A stretch of DNA of 64,000 nucleotides from Streptomyces cyaneogriseus subsp. noncyanogenus. GTDB taxonomy: Bacteria > Actinomycetota > Actinomycetes > Streptomycetales > Streptomycetaceae. Below, piece after piece: positions 51,649-59,453 of the stretch (position 1 is its first letter; every line of letters starts with the position of its first letter). The notes under the pieces are model-generated. The model saw only the letters and a program-made list of their open reading frames with translations, searched no databases and had not been told where the DNA came from. Made by a program: the position numbers and the translations under genes. The stretch covers positions 4,774,001 to 4,838,000 of the forward strand of contig NZ_CP010849.1 of the NCBI RefSeq assembly GCF_000931445.1. Direction: 5' to 3'.

Positions 51649-53384
51649 CAGCCCCGCCCCTTCGCGTCCTTGCCCATGCCCTTGCCCTCGGCGCCCCCGT
51701 CACCGGCGCCACCCGCCACGCCCGCGCCGTCCGCACCGTCCACGGTCAGGTTCGACGCGTCCCGCGGCAGCCGCAGCGTGAACACCGCGCCCCCCTCGGG
51801 GTGGTTCCCGGCGGTGATGCGGCCGCCGTGGATGTGCGCGTTCTCCAGGGCGATGGACAGGCCGAGCCCGCTGCCCTCGGAACGCGGCCGGGAGGCGCTC
51901 GCCTTGTAGAAGCGGTCGAAGACGTGCGGCAGGACGTCCTCGGGGATGCCGGGCCCGTGGTCCCGCACCCGGATCACGACTTCCGCGCCCTCCGCGTACT
52001 GCGCGCCCTCCGTACCCTCCGTGCCCGCCGAGGTCTCCGCGTGCTCGGCGTTCACCGGGTCCTCCGCGCCCGCCGTTCCCGCGGGGCCCGCCGTGGCCGG
52101 CCCGTCCGACTCCGTCACCGACACCCGCACCGGCGAGCCGCCGTGCTTGAGCGCGTTGCCGATCAGGTTGGCGAGGATCACGTCCAGGCGGCGCGGGTCG
52201 AGCCGGGCGTGGATGCCGCGCTCGGCGTCCAGCTCCACGGCGTCCAGCCAGGCGCGGGCGTCGATGCACGCAGTGATCTGGTCGGCGACGTCGACGTCGT
52301 CCAGGACCAGCCGGGCGGTGCCCGCGTCGAAGCGGGTGACCTCCATCAGGTTCTCCACCAGATCGTTCAGCCGCCGCGTCTCGCTCACCACCAGTCGTAC
52401 GGCCGGCTCGATCATCGGGTCGATGCCACCGCCCTCGAACTCCAGTTCCTCCTCCAGCACTTCCGTCACGGCGGTGATCGCGGTCAGCGGCGTACGCAGC
52501 TCATGGCTCATGTCCGCCACGAACCGCCGCGAGGCCGCCTCCCGCGCGGCCATGTCCGCCACCCGCTTCTCCAGCGCCTCGGCGGCGCTGTTGAACGTGC
52601 GCGAGAGGTCGGCCAGTTCATCGGTGCCGGACACCCTCAGCCGGGTGTCCAGCTTGCCCTCGCCGAGCCGCCGGGCGGCCACCCCCAGCCGTTGCACGGG
52701 CTTGAGGACGGTCGAGGCGGCGGCCTGCGCGAGCAGCGCGGAACCGATCAGCGCCAGCCCCGTGGCGATCCCCAGCGACCAGGCAAGCGAGCCGAGATCC
52801 TTCGCCTCCGGCTCCAGCGACTGGAGCATGTAACCGGTCGGGCCGCCCCCGATCACCTTGGTGCCGGCCACCAGATACGGGGTGTCGCCGTGGACGATCC
52901 GCTGCCAGTACAGGTGGTAGGCGTGCTTGTTGGCCGCGGTGATCTTCTGCCGCTTGTCCACCGCCTCGCGCAGCGAGGCCGGCACGTCGGCCGGGGTGAA
53001 GCCGCCGAGATCGCCGGAGGTGCCGTACACCGTCCCGCCCTCGCGGCCCTCGGCGACGAGCAGCACGCTGAACTGCCGCTCGCTGTCGGCCATCTGGCCC
53101 GCGGTGCGCTGCAACTCCTCCTGCGTGGGGTGCTCGGGCAGGGCGCCGGCCCGGTTCTGCATCTCCCGCTCGAAGTCCCGCAGCACGGCGTCCTGGGCGC
53201 GGGTGAGCACCGCCTCCCGGTTGAGCCAGTACGCGATGCCGGACGCGGACACGGCCGCGGTGAGCGCGACCAGGCCGAAGACGACGACCAGCCGCAGCCG
53301 CAGACTGGTCAGGCGCAGCCGCGACCAGACTCCCTTGCGCGCCGCGGCCCAGCCGCGCGAACCCCCCTGGTGTTCCCGTGTCAC
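51648..53384 (-). CDS. afsQ2: AfsQ2 sensor histidine kinase
   Basis: 578 residues from the GTG at 53384, overlapping the afsQ1 stop. Membrane helix 1 is at about 30-52, an extracytoplasmic sensor domain spans about 53-200, and helix 2 is at about 203-225. A HAMP linker (LKPVQRLGVAARRLGEGKLD), the H-box FVADMSHELRTPLTAITAV (phosphorylated His), the N-box LIGNALKHGG and the G-boxes DHGPGIPEDVLP and SEGSGLGLSIALENAHIHGG follow. Between the N-box and the first G-box sits an extra stretch of about 40 residues rich in Ala/Glu/Thr/Gly. A Gly/Ala/Lys tail ends the protein. It acts with AfsQ1 in control of antibiotics and nitrogen-related genes in S. coelicolor (published knowledge). Confidence 0.95.
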   Translation of the reverse strand: MTREHQGGSRGWAAARKGVWSRLRLTSLRLRLVVVFGLVALTAAVSASGIAYWLNREAVLTRAQDAVLRDFEREMQNRAGALPEHPTQEELQRTAGQMADSERQFSVLLVAEGREGGTVYGTSGDLGGFTPADVPASLREAVDKRQKITAANKHAYHLYWQRIVHGDTPYLVAGTKVIGGGPTGYMLQSLEPEAKDLGSLAWSLGIATGLALIGSALLAQAAASTVLKPVQRLGVAARRLGEGKLDTRLRVSGTDELADLSRTFNSAAEALEKRVADMAAREAASRRFVADMSHELRTPLTAITAVTEVLEEELEFEGGGIDPMIEPAVRLVVSETRRLNDLVENLMEVTRFDAGTARLVLDDVDVADQITACIDARAWLDAVELDAERGIHARLDPRRLDVILANLIGNALKHGGSPVRVSVTESDGPATAGPAGTAGAEDPVNAEHAETSAGTEGTEGAQYAEGAEVVIRVRDHGPGIPEDVLPHVFDRFYKASASRPRSEGSGLGLSIALENAHIHGGRITAGNHPEGGAVFTLRLPRDASNLTVDGADGAGVAGGAGDGGAEGKGMGKDAKGRG

Positions 53385-54058
53385 TGAGGCGGATCCAGCC
53401 GGTAGCCGACACCGCGCACGGTACGGATCAGCGTCGGGGACGACGGCACGTCCTCGACCTTGGCGCGCAGCCGCTGCACACAGGCGTCCACGAGCCGCGA
53501 GTCACCGAGGTAGTCGTGCTCCCACACCAGCCGCAGCAACTGCTGCCGCGACAGCGCCTGCCCCGGCCGCCGGCTCAGCTCCAGCAGCAGCCGCAGCTCG
53601 GTCGGGGTGAGCTGGAGGTCCTCGCCGTTCTTGGTGACGGTCATCGCGGCACGGTCGATGACCAGGGAGCCGAAGGTCGCCGAGTCGCTGGACTCCCGCT
53701 CCCCGCGCCGCAGCACGGCCCGGATCCGGGCGTCGAGGACCCTGCCCTGCACCGGCTTGACCACGTAGTCGTCGGCGCCCGACTCCAGGCCGACGACCAC
53801 GTCGATGTCGTCGCTCCGGGCGGTCAGCAGGATGATCGGCAACTGGTCCGTGCGCCGGATGCGCCGGCACACCTCGAACCCGTCGATGCCGGGCAGCATC
53901 ACGTCCAGCACGATCAGGTCCGGCCGCTGCTCGCGCAGCAGCTTCAGACCGTCCTCACCGCTGGCAGCGGTGGCCACCCGGTGTCCCTGGCGCGTCAGAG
54001 AGAGCTCCAGGGCCGTACGGATGGCGTCGTCGTCCTCGATCAGCAACAGGGAAGGCAC
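53381..54058 (-). CDS. afsQ1: AfsQ1 response regulator, OmpR type
   Basis: 225 residues from the GTG at 54058, the length I recall for S. coelicolor AfsQ1; an ATG at 54067 is also in frame. The receiver domain has SLLLIEDDDAIRTALELSL, LIVLDVMLPGIDGFEVCRRI (phospho-acceptor Asp) and SGADDYVVKPVQ (Lys). The DNA-binding domain has LTPTELRLLLELSRRPGQAL and LVDACVQRLRAKVEDVPSSP. It is divergent from sigQ. A box of the AfsQ1 type lies between them at 54200-54215. Confidence 0.96.
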   Translation of the reverse strand: MPSLLLIEDDDAIRTALELSLTRQGHRVATAASGEDGLKLLREQRPDLIVLDVMLPGIDGFEVCRRIRRTDQLPIILLTARSDDIDVVVGLESGADDYVVKPVQGRVLDARIRAVLRRGERESSDSATFGSLVIDRAAMTVTKNGEDLQLTPTELRLLLELSRRPGQALSRQQLLRLVWEHDYLGDSRLVDACVQRLRAKVEDVPSSPTLIRTVRGVGYRLDPPQ

Positions 54059-54199
54059 GGGCCTCATTCTGGCCCATGGAGGCCGTGCTGTTCGACCGGG
54101 CGGCGCGGGGAACGGGGGCGCCCCCGGGCCCGGCGCGGCGCCGGGGCCGCTGCCCGCGCCGCCGCGGAGGAAGCGTGCCCCTCGTGTGTACGGAGAGCT

Positions 54200-54215
54200 G
54201 TGACAGGTCTGTGAC
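54200..54215. promoter_or_regulatory. AfsQ1 binding box
   Basis: GTGAC-aggtct-GTGAC, which matches the published AfsQ1 consensus of two GTnAC repeats six bases apart. It sits in the 292-base gap between divergent afsQ1 and sigQ, so it can serve autoregulation and sigQ activation. Confidence 0.8.
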
Positions 54216-54350
54216 AGTCGGCGGACACGGCCATGAAGTCGGGACGGCAGGCTCGTGGAACACAGGAAGCCGCTCCGGGCCGGACCGCCCGGCGGGCCGC
54301 CTGGCACGACCGTACGAAGAACACCGGAAGTCCATGACGGGGGGCGCGAG

Positions 54351-55172
54351 ATGAACACGCTGCACGGCACCATCACCAGCGGCGCAGTGGTCACGCGTCT
54401 GCACGACATGCACGCGCACCGGGGTTCGGAGAAGCCCGGCGGCGGCGCGGGGACCGCCCTGCTGGAGCGCGGCCGGGAGCCCGGGGCGGGGCGCGGGTGC
54501 GTCCGCGGCGCCGGGCGCCAGCACACCGCGTACGGGCCGCAGGGGCTCCAGCCCCGCGCGGTGGCCGACGCGCACACGGGGGAGACGCAAGGGGGAGCCG
54601 CGTACGGGGAGGCGCCGGGGGAGCGCCGCTCGCCGGCGCGGGCGGTGGACGCCGAGGCGGCCTTCACCGCCTACGTCCGGGAGCGCCGCGCCTCCCTGTA
54701 CGCGACCGCCTACCACCTGACCGGCGACCGCTTCGAGGCCGAGGACCTGCTGCAGAGCGCGCTGTTCTCGACGTACAAGGCGTGGGACCGGATCAGCGAC
54801 AAGGCGGCCGTCGGCGGATACCTCCGCCGCACCATGACCAACCTGCACATCAGCGCCTGGCGGCGCCGCAAGCTCAACGAGTACCCGACCGAGGAACTGC
54901 CGGAGACGCCCGGCGACACGGACGCGATGCGCGGCACCGAACTGCGCGCGGTCCTGTGGCAGGCGCTGGCCCGGCTGCCCGAGACCCAGCGCACCATGCT
55001 GGTCCTGCGCTACTACGAGGGCCGCACGGACCCGGAGATCGCGGACATCCTCGGCATCAGCGTCGGCACGGTGAAGTCCAGCATCTGGCGGTCGCTGCGC
55101 CGGCTGCGCGACGACGAGGCCCTCAGCTTCGGGCGCGACCAGGAGGACGCCTTCGGCGAGCTCGTCGCCTGA
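54351..55172 (+). CDS. sigQ: SigQ, ECF sigma factor
   Basis: 273 residues from the ATG at 54351. The first 100 residues are variable (Gly/Arg-rich). Sigma domains follow: AAFTAYVRERRASLYATAYH, GDRFEAEDLLQSALFSTYKA and YLRRTMTNLHISAWRRRKLN (region 2), then LARLPETQRTMLVLRYYEGR and LGISVGTVKSSIWRSLRRLR (region 4, SigE family of Streptomyces). In S. coelicolor it is a direct target of AfsQ1 and affects antibiotic production. Parts of its coding DNA recur downstream (55372-55404 and 55447-55544) only because of the adapter artefact. Confidence 0.95.
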   Translation: MNTLHGTITSGAVVTRLHDMHAHRGSEKPGGGAGTALLERGREPGAGRGCVRGAGRQHTAYGPQGLQPRAVADAHTGETQGGAAYGEAPGERRSPARAVDAEAAFTAYVRERRASLYATAYHLTGDRFEAEDLLQSALFSTYKAWDRISDKAAVGGYLRRTMTNLHISAWRRRKLNEYPTEELPETPGDTDAMRGTELRAVLWQALARLPETQRTMLVLRYYEGRTDPEIADILGISVGTVKSSIWRSLRRLRDDEALSFGRDQEDAFGELVA

Positions 55173-55329
55173 GGCGGCCGGCCCGGGAAAGCGCCGAAAA
55201 ATAATTCCGGCCCGGGGTGTATCACGGGCGCGGCAGGCGTCTCTTACTCACGGGGGGGGGGGGCACCACGGGGGACCGGGGGGACCACGCGGGGGAGAGA
55301 CGGGGGAACGGGGGAAGCACGGGGGAAAC

Positions 55330-55371
55330 CGTAATAACTTCGTATAGCATACATTATACGAAGTTATACGA
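55330..55371. other. loxP-containing 42-bp adapter, copy 3
   Basis: Reverse orientation relative to copies 1 and 2; loxP core at 55334-55367. Same 42-base unit, again directly at the edge of a duplication. Confidence 0.9.
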
Positions 55372-55404
55372 CTGCTGCAGAGCGCGCTGTTCTCGACGTA
55401 CAAG
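55372..55404. other. 33-base sigQ fragment between two adapters
   Basis: An exact copy of 54747-54779 within sigQ, held between adapter copies 3 and 4. Like the 23-base insert near 50.7 kb, it marks a chimeric read. Confidence 0.85.
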
Positions 55405-55446
55405 CGTAATAACTTCGTATAGTATACATTATACGAAGTTATACGA
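55405..55446. other. loxP-containing 42-bp adapter, copy 4 (one mismatch)
   Basis: Same orientation as copy 3; loxP core at 55409-55442. The spacer has gtatacat in place of gcatacat, a single C-to-T difference. Confidence 0.88.
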
Positions 55447-55700
55447 GTCCAGCATCTGGCGGTCGCTGCGCCGGCTGCGCGACGACGAGGCCCTCAGCTT
55501 CGGGCGCGACCAGGAGGACGCCTTCGGCGCGCTCGTCGCCTGAGGCGGCCGGCCCGGGAAAGCGCCGAAAAATACTTCCGGCCCGGGGTGTATCACGGGC
55601 GCGGCAGGCGTCTCTTACTCACGGGGGGGGGGGGCACCACGGGGGACCGGGGGGACCACGCGGGGGAGAGACGGGGGAACGGGGGAAGCACGGGGGAAAC
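55447..55700. repeat. Near-exact duplication of the sigQ 3' end and its downstream DNA
   Basis: A 254-base copy of 55076-55329 at constant offset 371. It includes the last 32 codons of sigQ. Two differences are visible (Glu to Ala at FGELVA, and ataa to atac), both A in the first copy and C in this one. It should not be read as a second sigma gene. Confidence 0.88.
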
Positions 55701-55724
55701 GGGGGAGCACGGGGGAAACGGGAG

Positions 55725-55759
55725 CGGGACTGGAGGGCCGGGGGGGCCGTCCAGTCCCG
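55725..55759. terminator. Probable bidirectional terminator between sigQ and the kinase gene
   Basis: cgggactgga (55725-55734) pairs with tccagtcccg (55750-55759), with partial pairing further out, around a G/C-rich loop. It lies between the ends of two convergent transcription units. Confidence 0.55.
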
Positions 55760-55848
55760 TTCTCGTTCTGTGCGGACAGGCGCCCGACAGCCCGGACCCG
55801 GACGGCCGGGGAGGTGTCGTGGACGTCGTCCGCGCCGTTGCCGTCCGC

Positions 55849-56484
55849 TTACGCCGGTGTGCGGGCCGCGGGGCAGCGGCCCGCCGCGGCGGCGGCCAGG
55901 CGGCCCAGCGCCTCGTCCCGGTCGCAGGCGTGCGCGCCCAGCGCCGTCTGACGGGCGATGATCGTCCGCTCCTGCCGCATCAGCCGCCAGCCGCGGCGCA
56001 CCAGGAACGGCACCGACTTGCGGCCCTCCTTCAGATCCCGCAGGAAGCGGCGGCGGAACGTCGTCACCGGGCCGCGGCTCAGGCACAACGCGTCGGCCAG
56101 GACGCCCAGATCCCGGCAGCGGGTCACGATCTCGGCCGCGAAGATGCCCTCCGCGATGAACAGCGGGGTCCGGCCGATGTCGACCGCCTCCTCGCCGGTG
56201 CGGGCGCTGAGGGCGATGTCGTAGACGGGGATCCGCGTACGGCCCGTACGGCACAGCTCCGTGATGGCGGCGACGGCCGCGTCCGCGTCCCAGGAACCGG
56301 GGTGGTCCCAGTCGATGTCGGAGCTCCCGGCCACCAGCGGCAGCGAGGGGTCGGTGCCCTCCTTGTAGAAGTCGTCGAGCCGCAGCACCGGCAGGCCGGA
56401 GCGGGCGGCGAGAAGGGACTTGCCCGAGCCGGAAGGGCCGCAGAGCAGCACGACTCGCGTGGGTATGGGCGGTTGGGAGCTCAC
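55849..56484 (-). CDS. Uridine kinase-like P-loop protein
   Basis: 211 residues from a GTG at 56484. The Walker A motif VVLLCGPSGSGKSLLAARSG is followed by LPVLRLDDFYKEGTDPSLPL, DWDHPGSWDADAAVAAITEL and TPLFIAEGIFAAEIVTRC, in the order seen in uridine kinases and phosphoribulokinase-like enzymes. It would phosphorylate uridine or cytidine with ATP or GTP. This fits the nucleoside salvage genes nearby, though no CTACGCGCGTAG site precedes it. Confidence 0.82.
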   Translation of the reverse strand: MSSQPPIPTRVVLLCGPSGSGKSLLAARSGLPVLRLDDFYKEGTDPSLPLVAGSSDIDWDHPGSWDADAAVAAITELCRTGRTRIPVYDIALSARTGEEAVDIGRTPLFIAEGIFAAEIVTRCRDLGVLADALCLSRGPVTTFRRRFLRDLKEGRKSVPFLVRRGWRLMRQERTIIARQTALGAHACDRDEALGRLAAAAAGRCPAARTPA

Positions 56485-56634
56485 GGGACACCAGTGTGCG
56501 GTATCCGGCGGCCACCGTACGACCCGCCGGAACGGCTTTGCAGCGCGCGTCACATCTCCACTACGGTGTGCGTTCTTACGATTACCTTCCGCAGCGCCCG
56601 GCGGGTGCCGCGCGACGACGAGGCGGCAGCAGCG

Positions 56635-57039
56635 ATGACCCGACACGCGTCCCCCCGCACCCACTTCGCCCGGCGGGCCCTGGTCGCCCTCGCGACCGCG
56701 GGCGCCGCGCTGGGAGCCGGCCCGGCGACGGCCGCCGCGGGCCCGGCGGCCCCCGCCGGTGCGGCGCCGCCCCCTCCCGCCGCCGCGGACGACCGGGGCG
56801 CGCGGACCGCCCTGTCGGCCACGACCGGCACCGTCCGCCATGCGGCGGGCCCGGTGGCGGCGCTGCGGCCCAACCCGCTCGCGGGCACGGGCGTGGACCC
56901 GCTCGCCAACGGCGTCGGCACGCAGGTGGCCGACTTCAAGCCGCTGAGCACACGGGCGGTGACCGATCCGGTGACGCAGGCCCCGTCGGTCGGCGGGGTG
57001 CCGGTGGCGGGGCGGGCGGCGGGGCTGCTGGGCGGCTGA
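56635..57039 (+). CDS. Small secreted Ala/Pro-rich protein
   Basis: 134 residues from the ATG at 56635. A signal peptide (FARRALVALATAGAALGAGP, cleavage near ATAAA) is followed by an Ala/Pro stretch. The mature end reads PVAALRPNPLAGTGVDPLAN, GVGTQVADFKPLSTRAVTDP and VGGVPVAGRAAGLLGG. The DPLA...GVPV...LLGG pattern resembles the small secreted protein at 49311. No cysteines or catalytic motifs are present; function unknown. Confidence 0.72.
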   Translation: MTRHASPRTHFARRALVALATAGAALGAGPATAAAGPAAPAGAAPPPPAAADDRGARTALSATTGTVRHAAGPVAALRPNPLAGTGVDPLANGVGTQVADFKPLSTRAVTDPVTQAPSVGGVPVAGRAAGLLGG

Positions 57040-57060
57040 CGTCCCAGGCGGTGAAGCCGG

Positions 57061-57097
57061 GAGCCGCGCTCCTCCCGGACGGAGGAGGGCGCGGCTC
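57061..57097. terminator. Hairpin between convergent genes
   Basis: A 15-base arm (57061-57075) pairs with 57081-57097 with one 2-base bulge; the loop is 5 bases. It lies between the stop codons at 57039 and 57113. Confidence 0.6.
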
Positions 57098-57112
57098 TCG
57101 GTGCGAAGGGGC

Positions 57113-58003
57113 TCAGTACGACGAGCCGGAGGCGCCCAGCGACCCCGTCGGGTGCCAGACCGTCTTCGTCTCCAGGAACGCGGTCATGCGCTCGATGCCC
57201 GGAGTCGCCGTCCAGTCGTCCACAGGCTGTGGACGCAGGACGCGCTTGAGGTTGTCGGCCGCCGCGATCTCCAGTTCCTTGGCCAGCTCCGCGTCGGCAC
57301 CGGCGAGGTCGATGGCGTTCACGTCCTGGTGGGCGGCGAGCGGCGCGGCGATCTCCGCCGTGCGGCCGGACAGGATGTTGACCACGCCGCCGGGCACGTC
57401 GGAGGTGGCGAGGACCTCGGCGAGGGACAGGGCCGGGAGCGGCGACCTCTCGCTCGCGACCACCACCGCCGTGTTGCCCGTGGCGATCACCGGGGCGACG
57501 ACCGAGACCAGGCCCAGGAAGGACGACTCCTGCGGGGCCAGGACCGCCACCACGCCCGTCGGCTCCGGGGAGGAGAGGTTGAAGAACGGGCCCGCGACCG
57601 GGTTGCCGCCGCCGGTCACCTGGGCGATCTTGTCGGTCCAGCCCGCGTACCAGACCCAGCGGTCGATCGTCGCGTCCACCTGCTCGGCGGCCTTGGACTT
57701 CGACAGCCCCTCGGCGGCGGCCACTTCACGGACGAACTGGTCGCGGCGGCCCTCCAGCATCTCCGCGACGCGGTAGAGGACCTGGCCGCGGTTGTACGCC
57801 GTCGCGCCCGACCAGCCGCCGAACGCCTTGCGCGCGGCGACCACCGCGTCCCGGGCGTCCTTGCGGGAGGAGAGGGGAGCGTTGGCCAGCCATGTGCCCT
57901 TCGTGTCGGTCACCTCGTACACCCGGCCGCTCTCCGAACGCGGGAACTTCCCGCCGACGTACAGCTTGTAGGTCTTGAAGACACTCAGTCGCGCGTCAGA
58001 CAT
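57113..58003 (-). CDS. Shortened aldehyde dehydrogenase-like protein without catalytic Cys
   Basis: 296 residues from the ATG at 58003, which overlaps the end of the full-length dehydrogenase by 8 bases. The N-terminal NAD-binding half is recognisable (YKLYVGGKFPRSESGRVYEV, VVAARKAFGGWSGATAYNRG, GVVAVLAPQESSFLGLVSVV, VIATGNTAVVVASERSPLPA, VPGGVVNILSGRTAEIAAPL). The ELGGK and GQxC segments are missing, and the protein ends after ERMTAFLETKTVWHPTG. It is probably a structural or regulatory partner of the active enzyme (inference). A 3' truncation is unlikely, since the end has the family's C-terminal flavour. Confidence 0.82.
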   Translation of the reverse strand: MSDARLSVFKTYKLYVGGKFPRSESGRVYEVTDTKGTWLANAPLSSRKDARDAVVAARKAFGGWSGATAYNRGQVLYRVAEMLEGRRDQFVREVAAAEGLSKSKAAEQVDATIDRWVWYAGWTDKIAQVTGGGNPVAGPFFNLSSPEPTGVVAVLAPQESSFLGLVSVVAPVIATGNTAVVVASERSPLPALSLAEVLATSDVPGGVVNILSGRTAEIAAPLAAHQDVNAIDLAGADAELAKELEIAAADNLKRVLRPQPVDDWTATPGIERMTAFLETKTVWHPTGSLGASGSSY

Positions 58004-59447
58004 CGAGGTACGCCTCCAGGCCGTGGCGGCCGCCCTCGCGGCCGAAGCCCGACTCCTTGTAACCGCCGAACGGCGAGGTCGGGTCGAACTTGTTGAACGT
58101 GTTGGACCAGACGACACCCGCGCGGAGCTTGTTCGCGACCGCCAGGATGCGCGAGCCCTTCTCCGTCCAGATGCCCGCCGACAGGCCGTAGGGGGTGTTG
58201 TTGGCCTTGGCGACCGCCTCGTCCGGGGTGCGGAAGGTGAGGACCGACAGCACCGGGCCGAAGATCTCGTCGCGGGCGATGGTGTGCGCCTGGGTGACGT
58301 TCGTGAACAGCGTCGGGGCGAACCAGAAGCCGTTCTGCGGGAGTTCGCAGGCCGGGGACCAGCGCTCGGCGCCCTCGGCCTCGCCCTGGTCGGCGAGGGC
58401 GGTGATGCGGGCGAGCTGCTCGGCGGAGTTGATCGCGCCGATGTCCGTGTTCTTGTCCAGGGGGTCGCCCAGGCGCAGGGTGGAGAGCCTGCGCTTGAGG
58501 GAGTCCAGCAGCTCGTCGTGGATCGACTCCTGGACCAGCAGGCGCGAGCCCGCGCAGCAGACCTGGCCCTGGTTGAAGAAGATGCCGCTCACGATGCCCT
58601 CGACGGCCTGGTCGATCGGGGCGTCGTCGAAGACGATGTTGGCGCCCTTGCCGCCCAGCTCCAGGGTGAGCTTCTTGCGGGTGCCGGCGACCGTGCGGGC
58701 GATCTCCTTGCCGACCGCCGTGGAGCCGGTGAAGGCGACCTTGTCCACGCCGGGGTGGGCGACCAGCGCGGCACCCGCGCGGCCGTCGCCGGTGACGATG
58801 TTGACGACGCCCCGGGGCAGGCCCGCCTGGCGGCAGATGTCCGCGAAGAACAGCGCGGACAGCGGGGTCGTCTCGGCGGGCTTCAGCACCACCGTGTTGC
58901 CGGTCGCGAGCGCCGGGGCGATCTTCCACGCCAGCATGAGGAGGGGGAAGTTCCAGGGGATGACCTGGCCCGCGACGCCGAGCGGGCGCGGGTTCGCGCC
59001 GAAGCCCGCGTGGTCCAGCTTGTCGGCCCAGCCCGCGTAGTAGAAGAAGTGCGCGGCGACCAGGGGCAGGTCGGCGTCGCGGGTCTCCCTGATCGGCTTG
59101 CCGTTGTCCAGGGTTTCCAGGACCGCGAGCTCGCGGCTGCGCTCCTGGATGATGCGGGCGATGCGGAAGAGGTACTTCGCGCGCTCGGAGCCGGGCAGCG
59201 CCGACCACGTCTCGAACGCCTTCCGGGCGGCCCGCACGGCGCGGTCGACGTCCGCCTCACCGGCCTCGGCGACCTCGGAGAGGACCTCCTCGGTGGACGG
59301 GGAGACGGTCTTGAAGACCTTGCCGTCGGCCGCCTCGGCGAACTCGCCGTCGATGAACAGGCCGTAGGACGGGGCGATGTCGACGACCGCGCGCGACTCG
59401 GGCGCCGGCGCGTACTCGAAAACGGGCGTCTGCTTTTCCATGGTCAT
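57996..59447 (-). CDS. Aldehyde dehydrogenase (NAD-dependent), full length
   Basis: 483 residues from the ATG at 59447; an ATG at 59441 is also in frame. Motifs: GQVIPWNFPLLMLAWKIAPA, NTVVLKPAETTPLSALFFAD, VAFTGSTAVGKEIARTV, LTLELGGKGANIVFDDA (Glu), FFNQGQVCCAGSRLLVQ (catalytic Cys) and RDEIFGPVLSVLTF. It oxidises an aldehyde to the acid with NAD+. It follows deoC by 6 bases, so acetaldehyde from deoxyribose-5-phosphate cleavage is a likely substrate (inference). Confidence 0.93.
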   Translation of the reverse strand: MTMEKQTPVFEYAPAPESRAVVDIAPSYGLFIDGEFAEAADGKVFKTVSPSTEEVLSEVAEAGEADVDRAVRAARKAFETWSALPGSERAKYLFRIARIIQERSRELAVLETLDNGKPIRETRDADLPLVAAHFFYYAGWADKLDHAGFGANPRPLGVAGQVIPWNFPLLMLAWKIAPALATGNTVVLKPAETTPLSALFFADICRQAGLPRGVVNIVTGDGRAGAALVAHPGVDKVAFTGSTAVGKEIARTVAGTRKKLTLELGGKGANIVFDDAPIDQAVEGIVSGIFFNQGQVCCAGSRLLVQESIHDELLDSLKRRLSTLRLGDPLDKNTDIGAINSAEQLARITALADQGEAEGAERWSPACELPQNGFWFAPTLFTNVTQAHTIARDEIFGPVLSVLTFRTPDEAVAKANNTPYGLSAGIWTEKGSRILAVANKLRAGVVWSNTFNKFDPTSPFGGYKESGFGREGGRHGLEAYLDV

Positions 59448-59453
59448 GGTGTC

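Larger units (their letters stand above)
55173..55848. other. Region downstream of sigQ: G-tract repeats plus adapter artefact
   Basis: 676 bases without a genuine gene. A run of about 12 G near 55251 leads into repeated G4-6 tracts separated by short A/C-rich spacers (for example cacgggggaaac). Two adapter copies and a 254-base duplication interrupt it. After 55701 the G-tract DNA resumes and ends in the hairpin at 55725-55759. Confidence 0.7.

Noticed and set aside
50657..55446. Cre/lox engineering: a floxed afsQ-sigQ region
   Set aside because: Each site has the full 42-base adapter flanks, the sites come in doubled pairs with tiny displaced inserts, and no marker or scar cassette is present. 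Unremoved mate-pair linkers explain all of this better.
55447..55544. A second sigma-like ORF downstream of sigQ
   Set aside because: It is a copy of the last 32 codons of sigQ produced by the adapter artefact.
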